Assembly (NCBI GenBank): GCA_951802425.1
Contig: OX637803.1
Location: 2,666,001 to 2,730,000, forward strand
Direction of reading: 5' to 3'
DNA from: Clavaria fumosa
Lineage: Eukaryota > Basidiomycota > Agaricomycetes > Agaricales > Clavariaceae
Length of the DNA stretch: 64,000 nucleotides
The notes beneath the pieces are model-generated. The model made no database searches, had not been told where the DNA came from, and worked only from the letters and a program-made list of their open reading frames with translations. Of this stretch, positions 35,101-45,545 are shown piece by piece (within the stretch, counting starts at the first letter, position 1; each line of letters opens with the position of its first letter). Position numbers and translations under genes: made by a program.

Positions 35101-36640
35101 CGAACCGCGCACACTCGCACAGGCCCTCACCAGAACAGATGCACACCAGTGGAAGGAGGCATATCAGGTCGAGCTAAATCAACTTAAAAAACTACGCACC
35201 TGGGATATCGTCAACAGACCCCCCGACAAACCCGTTATCCCCTGTGGCTACGTCTTCAAGATTAAACTTGGCCCAACTGGCGAGGTCCTGAAATACAAAG
35301 CAAGAGTCGTTGCAGGTGGTCACAGGCAGAAAAAAGGCATAAATTACGATGAAACGTTCGCGGCCGCAGCTAAAATAGCATCGATCAGTGTTCTCCTGGC
35401 CTTGGCAGCTCAGCAGGATTGGGAAATCGATCAAATTGACGTGGTCAGCGCTTACCTGAACGCTGATCTCCAAGACGAAGTCTACATGGAGGCTCCTGAC
35501 GGTGTACTCGCTGAAGGGGAGAAGGGGAAGGTATGTCGATTGCGAAAAGGACTCTATGGCCTGAAGCAAGCGGGCAGGCGGTGGTACGAGCGCATGGCCC
35601 ACACGTTCAAAAGTTTGGGGTTCAACATATCCAAACTCGACCAATCAGTCTTTATCAGGACAAAAGGAAACGAAATGGTTCACGTACCAGTGTCAACGGA
35701 TGACATGATCGTGATGGGAAATACCAGGGCTGCGGTGGATAGGGTAAAATCAGAACTCCAGGAATCGTTCGAGATAACAGACCAAGGGGAGCTCACTTGG
35801 CTCCTTGGATTCGAGGTGCGCCGGGATAGAGCTGCGAGGACGGTGAGCATCAATCAAAGAGCGTACATTGACGCACTTGCGCGACGTTTTGGCCTTGAGA
35901 ATGCCCGTGCCGTACACATCCCTATGGACCCCACGACGCCTCTGACGAAGGAGCAATGCCCTCAAAAGGCGTTAGATGTACCCTACCAGGAGGCGTGCGG
36001 CGGTGTGCTGTGGCCAGCGGTCATAACTCGCCCCGACATCCAGCTCGCTGTCGGCATCCTGTCCCAGTTCACTCAGAACCCAGCGCACGAGCACTGGGAA
36101 GCTCTAAAACGAGTTGTCAGCTATCTGAACACGACGAAGGACATGTGGCTTACCCTGGGCGGCGCGGGATCCCGACCACAAATCTACTCGGATGCAGACT
36201 GGGCCTCGCAAGCCGACCAACACTCGATATCGGGTTTCGTCGCTCGAGTTGGGCGTGGCGCGGTGACTTGGTCATTGAAGCGCCAAACGCTGGTGGCGCA
36301 GTCAAGCACTGAGGCGGAGTATATAGCCGCTGCCCACGCCGCACGAGAAATTTGCTGGTTACGGAGTTTCTTAGACGAGCTAGACGCGGCAGAGCCCGGA
36401 CCAACGATCCTCCTATTGGACAACCAATCAACGATAGTGATCATCAAGAATAACAAATTTCATGCAAGAACAAAACACATCGACATCTGATACCACTTCA
36501 TTCGTGAAGCTGTCGAGCAAGGGACGATCGCGGTCAGCTACGTACCCACCAGCGAAAACGTAGCCGATGGTTTTACAAAGCCGCTGCCCAGACCCGCTTT
36601 CGAGATCTTCGTCCGTGAACTCGCGCTGTTGTCCGCTTGA
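32158..36640 (+). pseudogene. pol: Copia B gag-pol with three nonsense codons and a solo LTR
   Basis: Gag opens MRSSAQNDMPNPN and matches copia A. It meets a TGA at about 32,302 (copia A has Arg), then is split after TDEDL by the solo LTR. From 33,012 the frame carries zinc knuckle CATCKCTNHKTEDC, protease with NSGVTAHFC (copia A has DSG, so the catalytic Asp is replaced by Asn), the integrase finger ending CNACAQAKPNRLPF, HTDVWGP, LRSDHGGEF and VGVVERWNR. A TGA follows at about 34,958 (Arg in copia A), then RT with VSTDDMIVMG, RNase H, and a third TGA at about 36,488 inside HIDI-YHF (Arg in copia C). The element is inactive. Confidence 0.92.
32702..33006 (+). mobile_element. Solo gypsy-type LTR in copia B gag
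   Basis: A 305-bp unit TGTCAGGATC to GTCTGACA is flanked by AGACT (32,697-32,701 and 33,007-33,011). It is nearly identical to the solo LTR at 22,628-22,932 but lies at a different codon and has a different target duplication, so the two are independent insertions. Confidence 0.92.
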
Positions 36641-36647
36641 AGGGGAG

Positions 36648-36879
36648 TGACGGTAATCAACCGGCCACCTTACGTAATCTCATTTGCCTATTTGGGTATT
36701 GCACTTTGCGCTTGTACAGCTCAGTCCGTACTACGACTGAGCTGTGAGTCTTATTGTTTTTCATCACCCATTTTACATTTTCTGATGTCCTAATGTAGAA
36801 CAGAACTACATTAGGTAGCTTGCTACTCAGTCTGTACTACGACTGAGCTAACAGAACTACATTAGCCTTAATTTCTTTA
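36648..36879 (+). repeat. Copia B 3' LTR
   Basis: A 232-bp LTR following the polypurine tract and followed by the CCTAC target duplication. Confidence 0.93.
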
Positions 36880-37919
36880 CCTACCTATATTCGATACGTC
36901 GCTAGCTCTGCAGAGGCTTGGAGTATTGATGATGGTAGTGCAGTTGAAGCATTGCAAATTATCTGGAATCACGTATATGGCTCCGAAATCCCTCACCCGA
37001 TTGATGTCGACGATCCCGTCTTTCATATCGTGAGTTGAAACATGATGTGCGAGTTAAGCTAATTTATTTCTGTAGGCCAACCAGCGTATCTATGAGTGGC
37101 GAAACAGCTTTGGTTCTAATGCGATTGCCATACTCACAGCGTATTTCAATAACTCCAATAATTATGATACGGATGAGAGTCATATTGAGTTCGCAACAAC
37201 TATGATAGACAACCTATCGTTTCTCTATTCTGACACCAGCTCTGATGACAGCAATGTTCGTGTCTAGGTAGTGTTTACCGTCTATGAATGGGCTAACTCA
37301 AATACTAGGAGTGGCGGGGTTGCTTCTGCGGACCCTTCATCTCGCAGGTCTTCGCTTCACACCTTATGGCTATCCAGGGCCATGAAGACATCCTGGCAGC
37401 GGCATTTGGGACAGTTGGAGACTACTTGCCCCGTGCGGCTCTTACGCTCTCTTGCGCTGCTGCAAGTGTTTCTCGCTTCTCTACATGTTCAGATGGCTTA
37501 TCTTACTATAGATTGAACGTGCCTTGACTGTTTGGCGTGAAGGAATTATCACAATTGCTACGATTGCCAGTGACATCAGCAAGGGAAAAAATGGCACTCA
37601 CGGGCTCAGCAGTGCCGTCAACAAATCTACCGGCAAGAAATCTGTCAAGGTGGTTGCCTTCAGTGAAAGCAATTGGGGTGAGACCACAAGAACATACATG
37701 GTCTCAATCAAAAAACTCTCCGAACATCCATTTAAGAGGATTATTACTGCAGCACAACCCTACGTTACTTCCAAGTCGACTGCTCGTGGTGCCACTTTGC
37801 AGGATGTCGAAGAAGTTAATGCCGAGAATAATGCACGTGCTTGCCTAGTATTTCTTTTGGATGAGGAGGATGGCTAGTGAATACAGTAGTACCACGTCCT
37901 TATATGATCTTGTGTGTTC

Positions 37920-38084
37920 TTGAAATACTTGACTGAACTTGCTTCGGAAAATTTGTCTTAATCAAGAAACTAGACCTACTTGATTAAGACAAGTCTACTT
38001 AGTACAGATTCTGAGGATTAAGACGGTCAAGACGGATTTAAGTTTGGTCAAGTGCTGGTCAAGAAAATTCTACGTTTCCTGATG
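37920..38084. mobile_element. Fragment of CATCAGG-terminus element
   Basis: TAAGAC-rich DNA ends in AAAATTCTACGTTTCCTGATG, the same terminus and subterminal composition as 8220-8346. The other end is not identified. It lies directly downstream of the unknown gene. Confidence 0.55.
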
Positions 38085-38990
38085 AAATGCGGGTTGAACA
38101 TTACAATATGAGGGGGTGCTAACAAGTGAATTCATGGAGAGCTATTGAAGGTGATAACGGCAGGTAAGAGGAAATGCGTATTTGGCCCTTCCTTAGTGGG
38201 CATGACTGCATTCGGTCACACCCACTAAGTAGTGGCCCACTGTGGGAACCCAGGGTGTTGTTGATTGGCAGATGAAGTGTGACAGAAACAAGATGCAACA
38301 AGCCATGCCACTTCATTGGTCTCAAGTTCCCTATTGCACTGGTGCTTCTTTCTTTTGCCAGACATGGTTGGACACACACTCTCACAGTCTGCCAAAAACA
38401 TAAAAGCTTGACAGGCTCAAAATGCTAAAATGCAGAGGCATCTGATGATTGAGTGTGGGGGGTTGGTGACATGTCACACTGTCTCAAGGAGTGGGTTTAT
38501 GTGACAATCAATACTCTGTTGTTCACTACAGGCTGACCACATAATAATATTCCTTTGGGCCCCTCAGATTCTGAGAGAGGTATTCTAAGTCACTTTTCTG
38601 TGGATTGGACAACTCAATTTTAGAGCAGACATTGACTCTGATCAGGCAACATGTGTTTTCAAAGTTGTGGATCAAGGACTGGGTCTACACTGTATAGCTT
38701 GTCATAGCTTGCCATAGCAGCTTAGTATCTATGTGGTGTGGTGTAGCTCATGGTAGACTACACAAACACCTGGAAATCATTGCATAGAAATGGAGGAATT
38801 CTTGTAGCAACACCTAGATATTATAGGGATCACATAGCAAGGGGTAGGAAGTTCTGTTTTCATCTTGTTTCCACATTTGCCACACTGGCCAATGTCCATG
38901 CCTGAAGACCTTCTCCCAGCTCACTCATTTTGCTTATGTAAGCGTCCCCATGAGTCACATGCCCCATGTTGAACTTGAACATGACGCGTC
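38085..38990. other. Intergenic, no gene seen
   Basis: No frame resembles a known protein. The stretch contains short imperfect repeats of CATAGCTTG and TGGTAGACTACAC near 38,690-38,770, similar in kind to the TCTACATAG repeats at the ends of the 27.3-29.2 kb insert. Confidence 0.5.
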
Positions 38991-39148
38991 GTCACTCTCA
39001 GTCAGCCTCTCTTTTCCTCCCTTCCCCCAAGTGACGATGGCGACGACAACAGCGGCGGCAACAGCGGCGGCAATGGCGGCGCCAACAGCGGCGGCAATGG
39101 CGGCGCCAACAGCGGCAGCGACAGCAGTGGCGGCAGTGGCAACACCAG

Positions 39149-39209
39149 GCGCGCCTTCCCCCGTCTTTTTTCGTTCTCATTTCTTTTTGTTTTTTCATAC
39201 TATTCACAG
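39149..39209 (+). other. Intron-like module, copy c (GC donor)
   Basis: CACCAG is followed by GCGCGCCTTCCCCC, a T-rich run and CATACTATTCACAG, then TGCAACGGACAACGG. It has the same layout as copies b and d, with a GC instead of a GT donor. Confidence 0.45.
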
Positions 39210-39578
39210 TGCAACGGACAACGGCAGACAACGACAGATGGCGACGACGGTGACAACGACGGCCGCAGCACCTTCACCTTCACCCCTCACTCTCACCCCT
39301 CCCTCTTTCTCCTCCCTCTCTCCCTCTCCTTCAGTGACAGCGGCGACGCAACGACAGCGATGACGACGGCGGCAGCGGCGGCACCCTTACCCTCCCCCCC
39401 TCTCTCCCCCCCTCTTTCTCCTCCCTCTCTCCCCCCCTCTTTCTCCTCCCTCTCTCCCTCTCATCTCTCCCTCTCCCTCTCATCTCTCCCTCTCCCTCTC
39501 TCCTCCCTCTCTCCTCTCTCTTCTCTCTTCTCCCACCCCCCAGAGACAACAACGGAGGCGACGGGTGGGAACCACCAG

Positions 39579-39639
39579 GTGCGCCCTCCCCCCATCTGTC
39601 TTTTCTTTTTCATTTCATTTTTCAATTTACTATTTACAG
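39579..39639 (+). other. Intron-like module, copy d
   Basis: GGAACCACCAG is followed by GTGCGCCCTCCCCCC, a T-rich run and TTTACTATTTACAG, then CAACGGACGACGG. The flanks match those of copy b over about 20 bp on each side. Confidence 0.5.
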
Positions 39640-40479
39640 CAACGGACGACGGCAGACAACGACAGACGGCAACGATGCGGCGGCTGTCCCTCTCCCTCTT
39701 TTTCCTCTCCCTCTCCCTCCCCTCTCCTTCCCTTTCCCTCTCCCTCATCACTGCCCACTGCCCTGCACACAGCAATTTTGCCGCCTCCTCTAGCTTGCCA
39801 CCCTGCCACCCTGCTGCCTACCCCACTGCCCCATCGCCTCACTGGCCCGCTGCTCCGCCGCCCCACTGGCCCCGCCCTGCCGCCCCCGCTCCGCCCCGTT
39901 GCCACGCTGTCCCCGCGCCACCCCGTTGCCCTGCCGCCCCCACGCCGCCCCGTTGTCCTGCCGCCCCCGCGCCGCCCCGTTGCCCTGCCCGTTGCCCTGC
40001 CCCACCGCCCTGCTGCCGTGCTGCCGTGCTGCATCGTTGCCCTGCTCCACCGCCATGCCACCCTGCCGCCCCGCCGCTGCCTTGCCGCCCCTGCGCCGCC
40101 TCGTTGCCTTGCCCCACCACCATGCCACCCTGCCGCCCCACCGCCCTGCTGCCCCGCTTCCCCGCCGCTCCATCGCCCTGCTGCCCTGCAGCCCTGCAGA
40201 CCCACTTCCCCGCCGACCCGCCACACTGCTGCCGCCACCGCAACGTTGCCCTGCTCTGCTGCCCTGCTGCTTTGCCGGCCCACTGCCCTGCCACCCTGCC
40301 ACTCTGCTGCCCTTGCCCTGCCACCCTCCCTCTGGCTCTGGCTCTGGCTCTGGCTCTGGCTCTGCCCATCTTGTTGGACACTCTTAGCTCTCTTCTTATA
40401 TGACTGTAATTACTGTTGTGATGCCTGTAGGCCCTTACTGTTATTACTGCTGCAATCTTATGATGTTTGACCAATATTA

Positions 40480-40735
40480 TATGGTGCTTGATATTTCTAA
40501 TCACTGATAATTATGACTAATTTGGGATAATTTGGTGACAATTGGTGATAATCAGGGATAATTTAGTGATAATTGGTGATAACTGGTGATAATTGGTGAT
40601 AACTGGGGATAATTAGTGATAATTCACATTATTATATGGACATTATCAAGGGACTGATCTGATTGTTAATAATTATGAGTCACAATAATTACCTCTAATT
40701 AGCACTTATTATCATTGTTATTGCTAATTATGGAA
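40480..40735. repeat. GATAATTGGTGATAA-type AT-rich repeat
   Basis: Imperfect tandem units of gataattggt and gataactgg fill about 250 bp. No gene is seen here or in the remainder up to 40,920. Confidence 0.75.
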
Positions 40736-40924
40736 GTAGGTTTTCCAACTGTCCAAGTCATCTGCTGTGTCTTTGGCATACTTGCGAACGTGTTCTTGTG
40801 CATGGACTGCATCTGTGGGCTATATGGCTAACCTGGATTTACTGTACCTCTTGAATTTACCTCTTGAACTGAATGATCCGAAACCGCGAAAGCGTCCGCC
40901 AGCCGTGTTAGGCTAAGGCTGCAC

Positions 40925-43900
40925 GTGGGTACGACGCGTGACACACACGTGATCCAAGCGCGACTAGTTGATCTTGGAACACAAGTCGAGGACTCAGACA
41001 CATACTCTGCATCTCGCTTTGGTCATTTTGGGAAGTATATGCGTCGAAAACGAGCCAAACTGCAGATACAGAACTCCCAGATCGAAGGCCAAGACAAATC
41101 TAAACAGATATTCCATGGTTTAGCTATCTATGTGGGTCCGTCACTACTCTTTTCTTGTATAACTAGCAGCTAACCCGTGCTATGCTACAGTTGCAGCCTG
41201 CACTACACTATTTGTTGTTTACTACCTGGATCCTCCCACCCTCACTGCGCTCGGGGGGCCCCACCAAAATGAGGCTTGAGGCTTGAGGTTTGTCGTTTGT
41301 ATCATGTGCTTTTGTCTTGTGTCACATGATCGATGTTAAATTGTAGTATAGATTCTGTAATACCAGCACAGATAAATGGCTGGACAAATCCATCCGTGCA
41401 AGAGCTTCGACAACTCATCATCCAACACGGTGGCACTTTCCATGCCTATCTTGATAAACTCAGCCTCGTATGTCTCTTTTTCCACTCACTACGTTTTTTC
41501 AAATCTTAGATTCCTCAGCACACATATCGTCACCAACCATCTAACGCCGGAGAAAGTGCGCGAGTTTCAGCACCGCAAAGTCGTCCGCCCCGGTTGGCTT
41601 GTGCAGAGTGCGCACTGTGGTACACTCCTACCATGGACCGAATTCAAATGGACACCAGAGGACAAGGTAGAACCAACACAGGGCACGTCCTCCACGAAGA
41701 CTCCTCACGGGTTTTTTGCTGGCCCATCCGAAGCTAAGGCACAAGACTCAACACCCGTTTCTCCATCCAGTCCGTCGGCTCCGGCGATACCAGAGACTCC
41801 TACAGCTCCTCGGTACGCTGCACAAGAATCAAATCCTCATGCGCAGCGTGTCATGGCTCGTCCGGAATGGCGCTCATCGCATACCGCTATGGCACCTGAT
41901 TTCCTGGAGGGATATTACAAGCACTCCCGCCTGCATCACCTCTCGACGTGGAAAGCCGAGCTCAAAGGTCTGGTCGCTGAAGCAGTTAAACGAGTCAAGG
42001 AAGCGGAAGAGAGGGGCACGGCCGATAACGCGGACGATATTAGAGGATCTGGAAGCGGCGTGAGCATGCGAGGGGCGGAGCTTATGCTGCGTTCGCCCTC
42101 ACGCGACAAGAAAGAAGAGAAGGGCAAGGCGAACGAAGACGCGGTGCCTCTGCGTATTATCATGCACTGTGATTTTGACTGCTTTTTTGTCTCTGCGGGA
42201 CTGGTGAGCCGACCGCATCTTCGTGGAAAACCTGTTGTGGTGTGTCACTCGCAAGGCGCGACGGGCGGAGATTCGAGTACTAGTGAGATTGCCAGCTCGA
42301 GCTACGAGGCTAGAGAGTTTGGGATAAAGAACGGCATGAGGTTACTTTGTCTTATAGTTCCCGGTAGAAGAGAAGACTAACGCACCGCAACAGCCTGAGA
42401 CAAGCAAGACAGTTGTGTCCCACCATCATGACCATCCCATATGAATTTGAGCAGTGAGTCTTGCATGTGGCTTGCTTGTGGATGTTGATTTTCTACTCGT
42501 GTAGGTACAAACATTTCTCGCTCAAGTTCTATACAATATTGATGGAGCATGCGGATGAACTGCAAGCTGTCTCCGTAGACGAAGCGCTGATTGAGGTAAC
42601 CAATAGCGTCGCACGGTTCGCGGAGGAAAATCCCGGCCATGATGATCCGGCAATGGGCTTGGCGGAGCTCATGCGGGACAAGATACGCAAGGCAACTGAG
42701 TGCGAAGGTGAGTGGCGTGAACGCACTACACCCCATTAGCCAACACGTTGAGCGGTCTTGGGCGCAGTGAGTATTGGTATCAGCCACAACATCATGCTCG
42801 CGCGCCTTGCGACCCGGCTGGCTAAGCCAGCTCGAGCGCACCACCTTCTTTCAGCTGCGGTGCCTGCACTACTCGCGACGCTGGACATCAAGGACTTGCA
42901 TGGCTTCGGATGGTCCGCGCACCGCAAAGCTGCAGCTAAACTCGGCACGACCAACCTCGGCGAGTTGGCAAATCGCAGCCGCGAGGCGCTGTGTAACGCG
43001 CTAGGTCGCGCAACCGGAGAGACCGTGTGGAAAGCCGTGCGAGGCATCGATGATCACCAGTTGGAAGTAGACGGAAAGAGAAAGAGTGTCTCGTGCGATG
43101 TTACGGTGAGTATGGGGCACTCGAAAGGAGAGAGGCGTTACTGATTTGTTGCAGTATGGAGTGAGGTTTGACAACGATGAGCAGGTGGAGACTTTCGTCT
43201 TTCAGTTGGCAGAGGAAGTCGCAAGGTGTTTGACCACAATCGGGATGCGAGGGCGGTCTTTGACGCTGAAGATGTTGAAACGCGATCCATCGGCACCCGT
43301 TGAAGGCCCAAAAGTAATTGCACTACTTAAGCGTATGCCCGCCATACGCAAACGCAGTTTGTGTATTAGTTCCTCGGACATGGCCTCTGCGAGTCGCAGA
43401 GCAAGCAGATAACGCTGACAGGACCGAACGGACGTGCCACCAGCGACGAAAGAGTGATTGGCGAGCATGCATGGCGACTACTGCAAGAATTTAAGGTTGA
43501 TGCCAAGGACCTAAGAGGGCTTTCGATACAAATCACGAAGCTGGAGGACACTGCCGCTGTCACGGCACCGGCCAGCGTTGCGCCCGGGCAAGGGGTGCTA
43601 CCGTTCAAACCTCTTGATACCGAAGACTCGCAACGTCAAATCGTCTTACCCCCACCACGCGTGCAAGACGACAGTGATGACGTTGACACGTCGACAATGG
43701 CCGGCCCATCAGCGTTAGAACTGCCATCCTTCTCGCAGGTAGATATGGATGTCTTCGATGCACTTCCAGAAGACGTTCGCCAGGAGCTGGAGCTGGAATA
43801 CCGGCGCGTTCAGTCCGCTCTTCCTGGTCCCTCTGGAGTCGCAGCTACCCCCGTAGCATCGACGGGACGCAAGTCAGAGGTTCCAACAAAGGACAAGGGC

Positions 43901-44644
43901 AAAGGGAAACAGCCAGACCTCCAGCGCATCACGCGACAGCTTGCCCCGCGCAATCGGCCTGTATTCACGTCGCCGCAGAAGCATCCCTTGTTCGCAAAGC
44001 GGAAAACGGATGAGGTGGTCAACGTGACGGATGCTGAGCTGCGGAACCTGGACATTGATCCCTCGGTTTTCCATGTGCTTCCCGCCGATCTGCAGAGCGA
44101 GCAGCTCAAGATGGCGCGGCTTGCGGTGAATGCTGGGGGGACGGCGCGGTTCATTGGTGCGCGCAAACTTATCAAACCGTACGCACCATCGCGCTCTCCC
44201 TCGGTGGTTCCGATGCGCCGCCCCCCGCCCCGCGCGAGGCATGTCTCGTGTCCGACGCTGAAGCAATATGGGAAAACGCAAGGGGAGAAGCTCTGCTTTA
44301 GTGCGCTGGGTGACGTGCAGGGGGGCATTGAGAAATGGGTACTTGCGTTTAGGAGATGCGCTCCGAACGAGAGAGATGTTGATCGTTTTGGAAAGTATCT
44401 GGTGAAGTGCGTGGAGGAAGGCGGAGAGAGCGGGACGGAGACAGCGATTAAAGTCCTCAAATGGTGGCTCGTGCTGCTGAGGAGATTTTGGGAACAATGT
44501 GAAACCGCGGGAGAAGAGCCAGAGCAAGGCAATGGACAGGACAAGGCGGTTGGAATGGCGTGGTGGCAGGCATTTCGAAATGTGAAGGGAAAAATGGATA
44601 TCGCTGCGCGAAGGAGGTTTGGAGGATGCCTATCGCTCAAATGA
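40925..44644 (+). CDS. REV1: REV1 translesion DNA polymerase (N-terminus unresolved)
   Basis: REV1 is the Y-family deoxycytidyl transferase and scaffold of translesion synthesis in the nucleus. Exons by GT-AG junctions are 40,925(partial)-41,131, 41,372-41,467, 41,510-42,340, 42,394-42,453, 42,505-42,707, 42,768-43,105, 43,155-43,313 and 43,370-44,644. Visible are the basic YMRRKRAKLQIQN block, a BRCT domain (THIVTNHLTPEKVREFQHRK, GWLVQSAHCG), the catalytic palm Asp in MHCDFDCFF, the SVDEALIEV pair, the little-finger region ending ITKLE, two ubiquitin-binding motifs (VFDALPEDVRQEL, VFHVLPADLQSE) and a C-terminal interaction domain. No ATG was found upstream of the first visible exon. The exon 2/3 junction is one base out of phase with either acceptor, so a small error or lesion is possible. 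Confidence 0.9.
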
Positions 44645-44729
44645 AATGCGAGGACTCGCCTAAACCCGCTATCACGTTTCGCCTGGTGTCCAGCACGGGC
44701 GCAGTCACCACACCAGAACGCAGCCCCGT

Positions 44730-44822
44730 CCTCTGCTTTCGTCGCACACTTGTTTAGGGCAAACGGAGTGCCCAACCGGGCACCCCAGGCTTTTTTTTTT
44801 TTTAGAGATGCGAGAAGGGCTA
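44730..44822. repeat. YR element direct repeat, outer copy
   Basis: A 93-bp repeat identical by eye to 45,339-45,431. It contains the hairpin GTGCCCAACCGGGCAC followed by 13 T on the plus strand (A13 on the coding strand). Confidence 0.9.
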
Positions 44823-44891
44823 CGTAGGAACAGAACAGAACTATGGAAACACAGCGAGCAATCACAAACGAGGGAGAGGTGGGAGGGCCGA

Positions 44892-45297
44892 AGAGCTTGA
44901 TAGGTCTAGAAAAAGAGTGAACGCAATGTTGAGTTGAGGCGCGAGATGCAGAACAGCATAGCGCATAAGAGGCACTTACTAGGGACACGCGAATGACGAG
45001 CTAGGTGAGAACCGAAAGAGTCAAAGCGTGTCTAGTAAGGTGCTGGGGGTCAGCGTTTTTCGGCTGAGCATGGGCACAGAGTGCATGCCGACACTGGGAT
45101 GCCTCGAGCTGAAGGGGCGAGGGCAAGCAGTGCGGAAAGGGGGGGGTGGAGCCGTGCGCACGGTCCTGTCTCAGCGAGTGTCCGCTACAAGGCCATAGCA
45201 CAAATGCCGAGACGGCGCGACGGCGGAGGCAGTGGCAAGGCACTGGCAATCATGGGACACAGGTAAATGTGTCGCTTGTGTGCTGGGGCGGAGGCCT
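44892..45297. repeat. YR element left inverted repeat
   Basis: About 406 bp starting AGCTTGATAGGTCTAG. It matches in reverse 49,962-50,211 (outer part) and 48,716-48,866 (inner part). Confidence 0.9.
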
Positions 45298-45338
45298 CAG
45301 AAATTGTTCCTTACCTCCGGAACCCACAATTACCTCGA

Positions 45339-45431
45339 CCTCTGCTTTCGTCGCACACTTGTTTAGGGCAAACGGAGTGCCCAACCGGGCACCCCAGGCT
45401 TTTTTTTTTTTTAGAGATGCGAGAAGGGCTA
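45339..45431. repeat. YR element direct repeat, inner copy
   Basis: The second copy of the 93-bp repeat, placed between the inverted repeat and the end of the recombinase gene. Confidence 0.9.
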
Positions 45432-45545
45432 TGAGGCGTATTGGGTGAGTGAGTGAGGGGGATGGAGGCAGTGAAGAAAAGATGAGGCATGATGCGTGAC
45501 GGGCAGGGGGGGGGGTGTGACGGGCAGGGGGAGGGGTGTGACATC

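Larger units (their letters stand above)
31922..36879 (+). mobile_element. Ty1/copia retrotransposon B
   Basis: A 4,958-bp element with 232-bp LTRs (31,922-32,153 and 36,648-36,879) running TGACGGTAAT to TTTCTTTA. The target duplication is CCTAC (31,917-31,921 and 36,880-36,884). The purine tract AAGGGGAG abuts the 3' LTR. It is the same lineage as copia A, with about 60-70% similar protein by eye. A solo LTR interrupts its gag. Confidence 0.95.
30155..37877 (+). pseudogene. Fungal gene of unknown function (DUF6532-like, tentative), split by copia B
   Basis: The start ATG at 30,155 opens MSEATSRITTRAKNALAHPG with a basic coiled-coil region (KKKKDIEEKKQATLACIAALE). Low-complexity Ser/Lys-rich exons with GT-AG introns follow. 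The conserved part begins NNCWRQVFVPT at about 31,895 and continues after copia B with YIRYVASSAEAWSIDDGSA, WNHVYGSEIPHPIDVDDPVF, an intron (37,030-37,075), ANQRIYEWRNSFGSNAIAIL, further small introns, RALTVWREG and FSESNWGETTRTYMVSIKKL, ending TAG at 37,877. I recall this pattern from a large Agaricomycete family annotated with DUF6532, but the label is uncertain. Function is unknown. Removing copia B at its CCTAC duplication rejoins the exon. It diverges from the Plavaka gene about 100 bp away. Confidence 0.6.
39030..40370. repeat. Third trinucleotide/polypyrimidine tract
   Basis: GGCGGCAACAGC triplets (39,030-39,140), CTCCCTCTC blocks (39,290-39,540, 39,690-39,760), a GCCCTGCCACC block (39,780-40,330) and a short TCTGGCTCTGGC array (40,330-40,365). 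The order of sub-blocks parallels the inserts at 5.3-7.6 and 27.5-29.0 kb. Long open frames here follow from composition. Confidence 0.85.

Noticed and set aside
14796..36490. Copia A and B as active elements
   Set aside because: Each has in-frame stops, and copia B also has Asn in place of the protease Asp and a solo LTR in gag.
39360..40470. Frames of 217-347 codons in the 39-40.4 kb tract
   Set aside because: Composed of repeated Pro/Ala/Cys or Gly/Arg triplets from simple-sequence DNA.
43810..44988. A 392-codon minus-strand frame over the REV1 3' end
   Set aside because: It is antisense to REV1 exons with ubiquitin-binding motifs and shows no conserved motifs.
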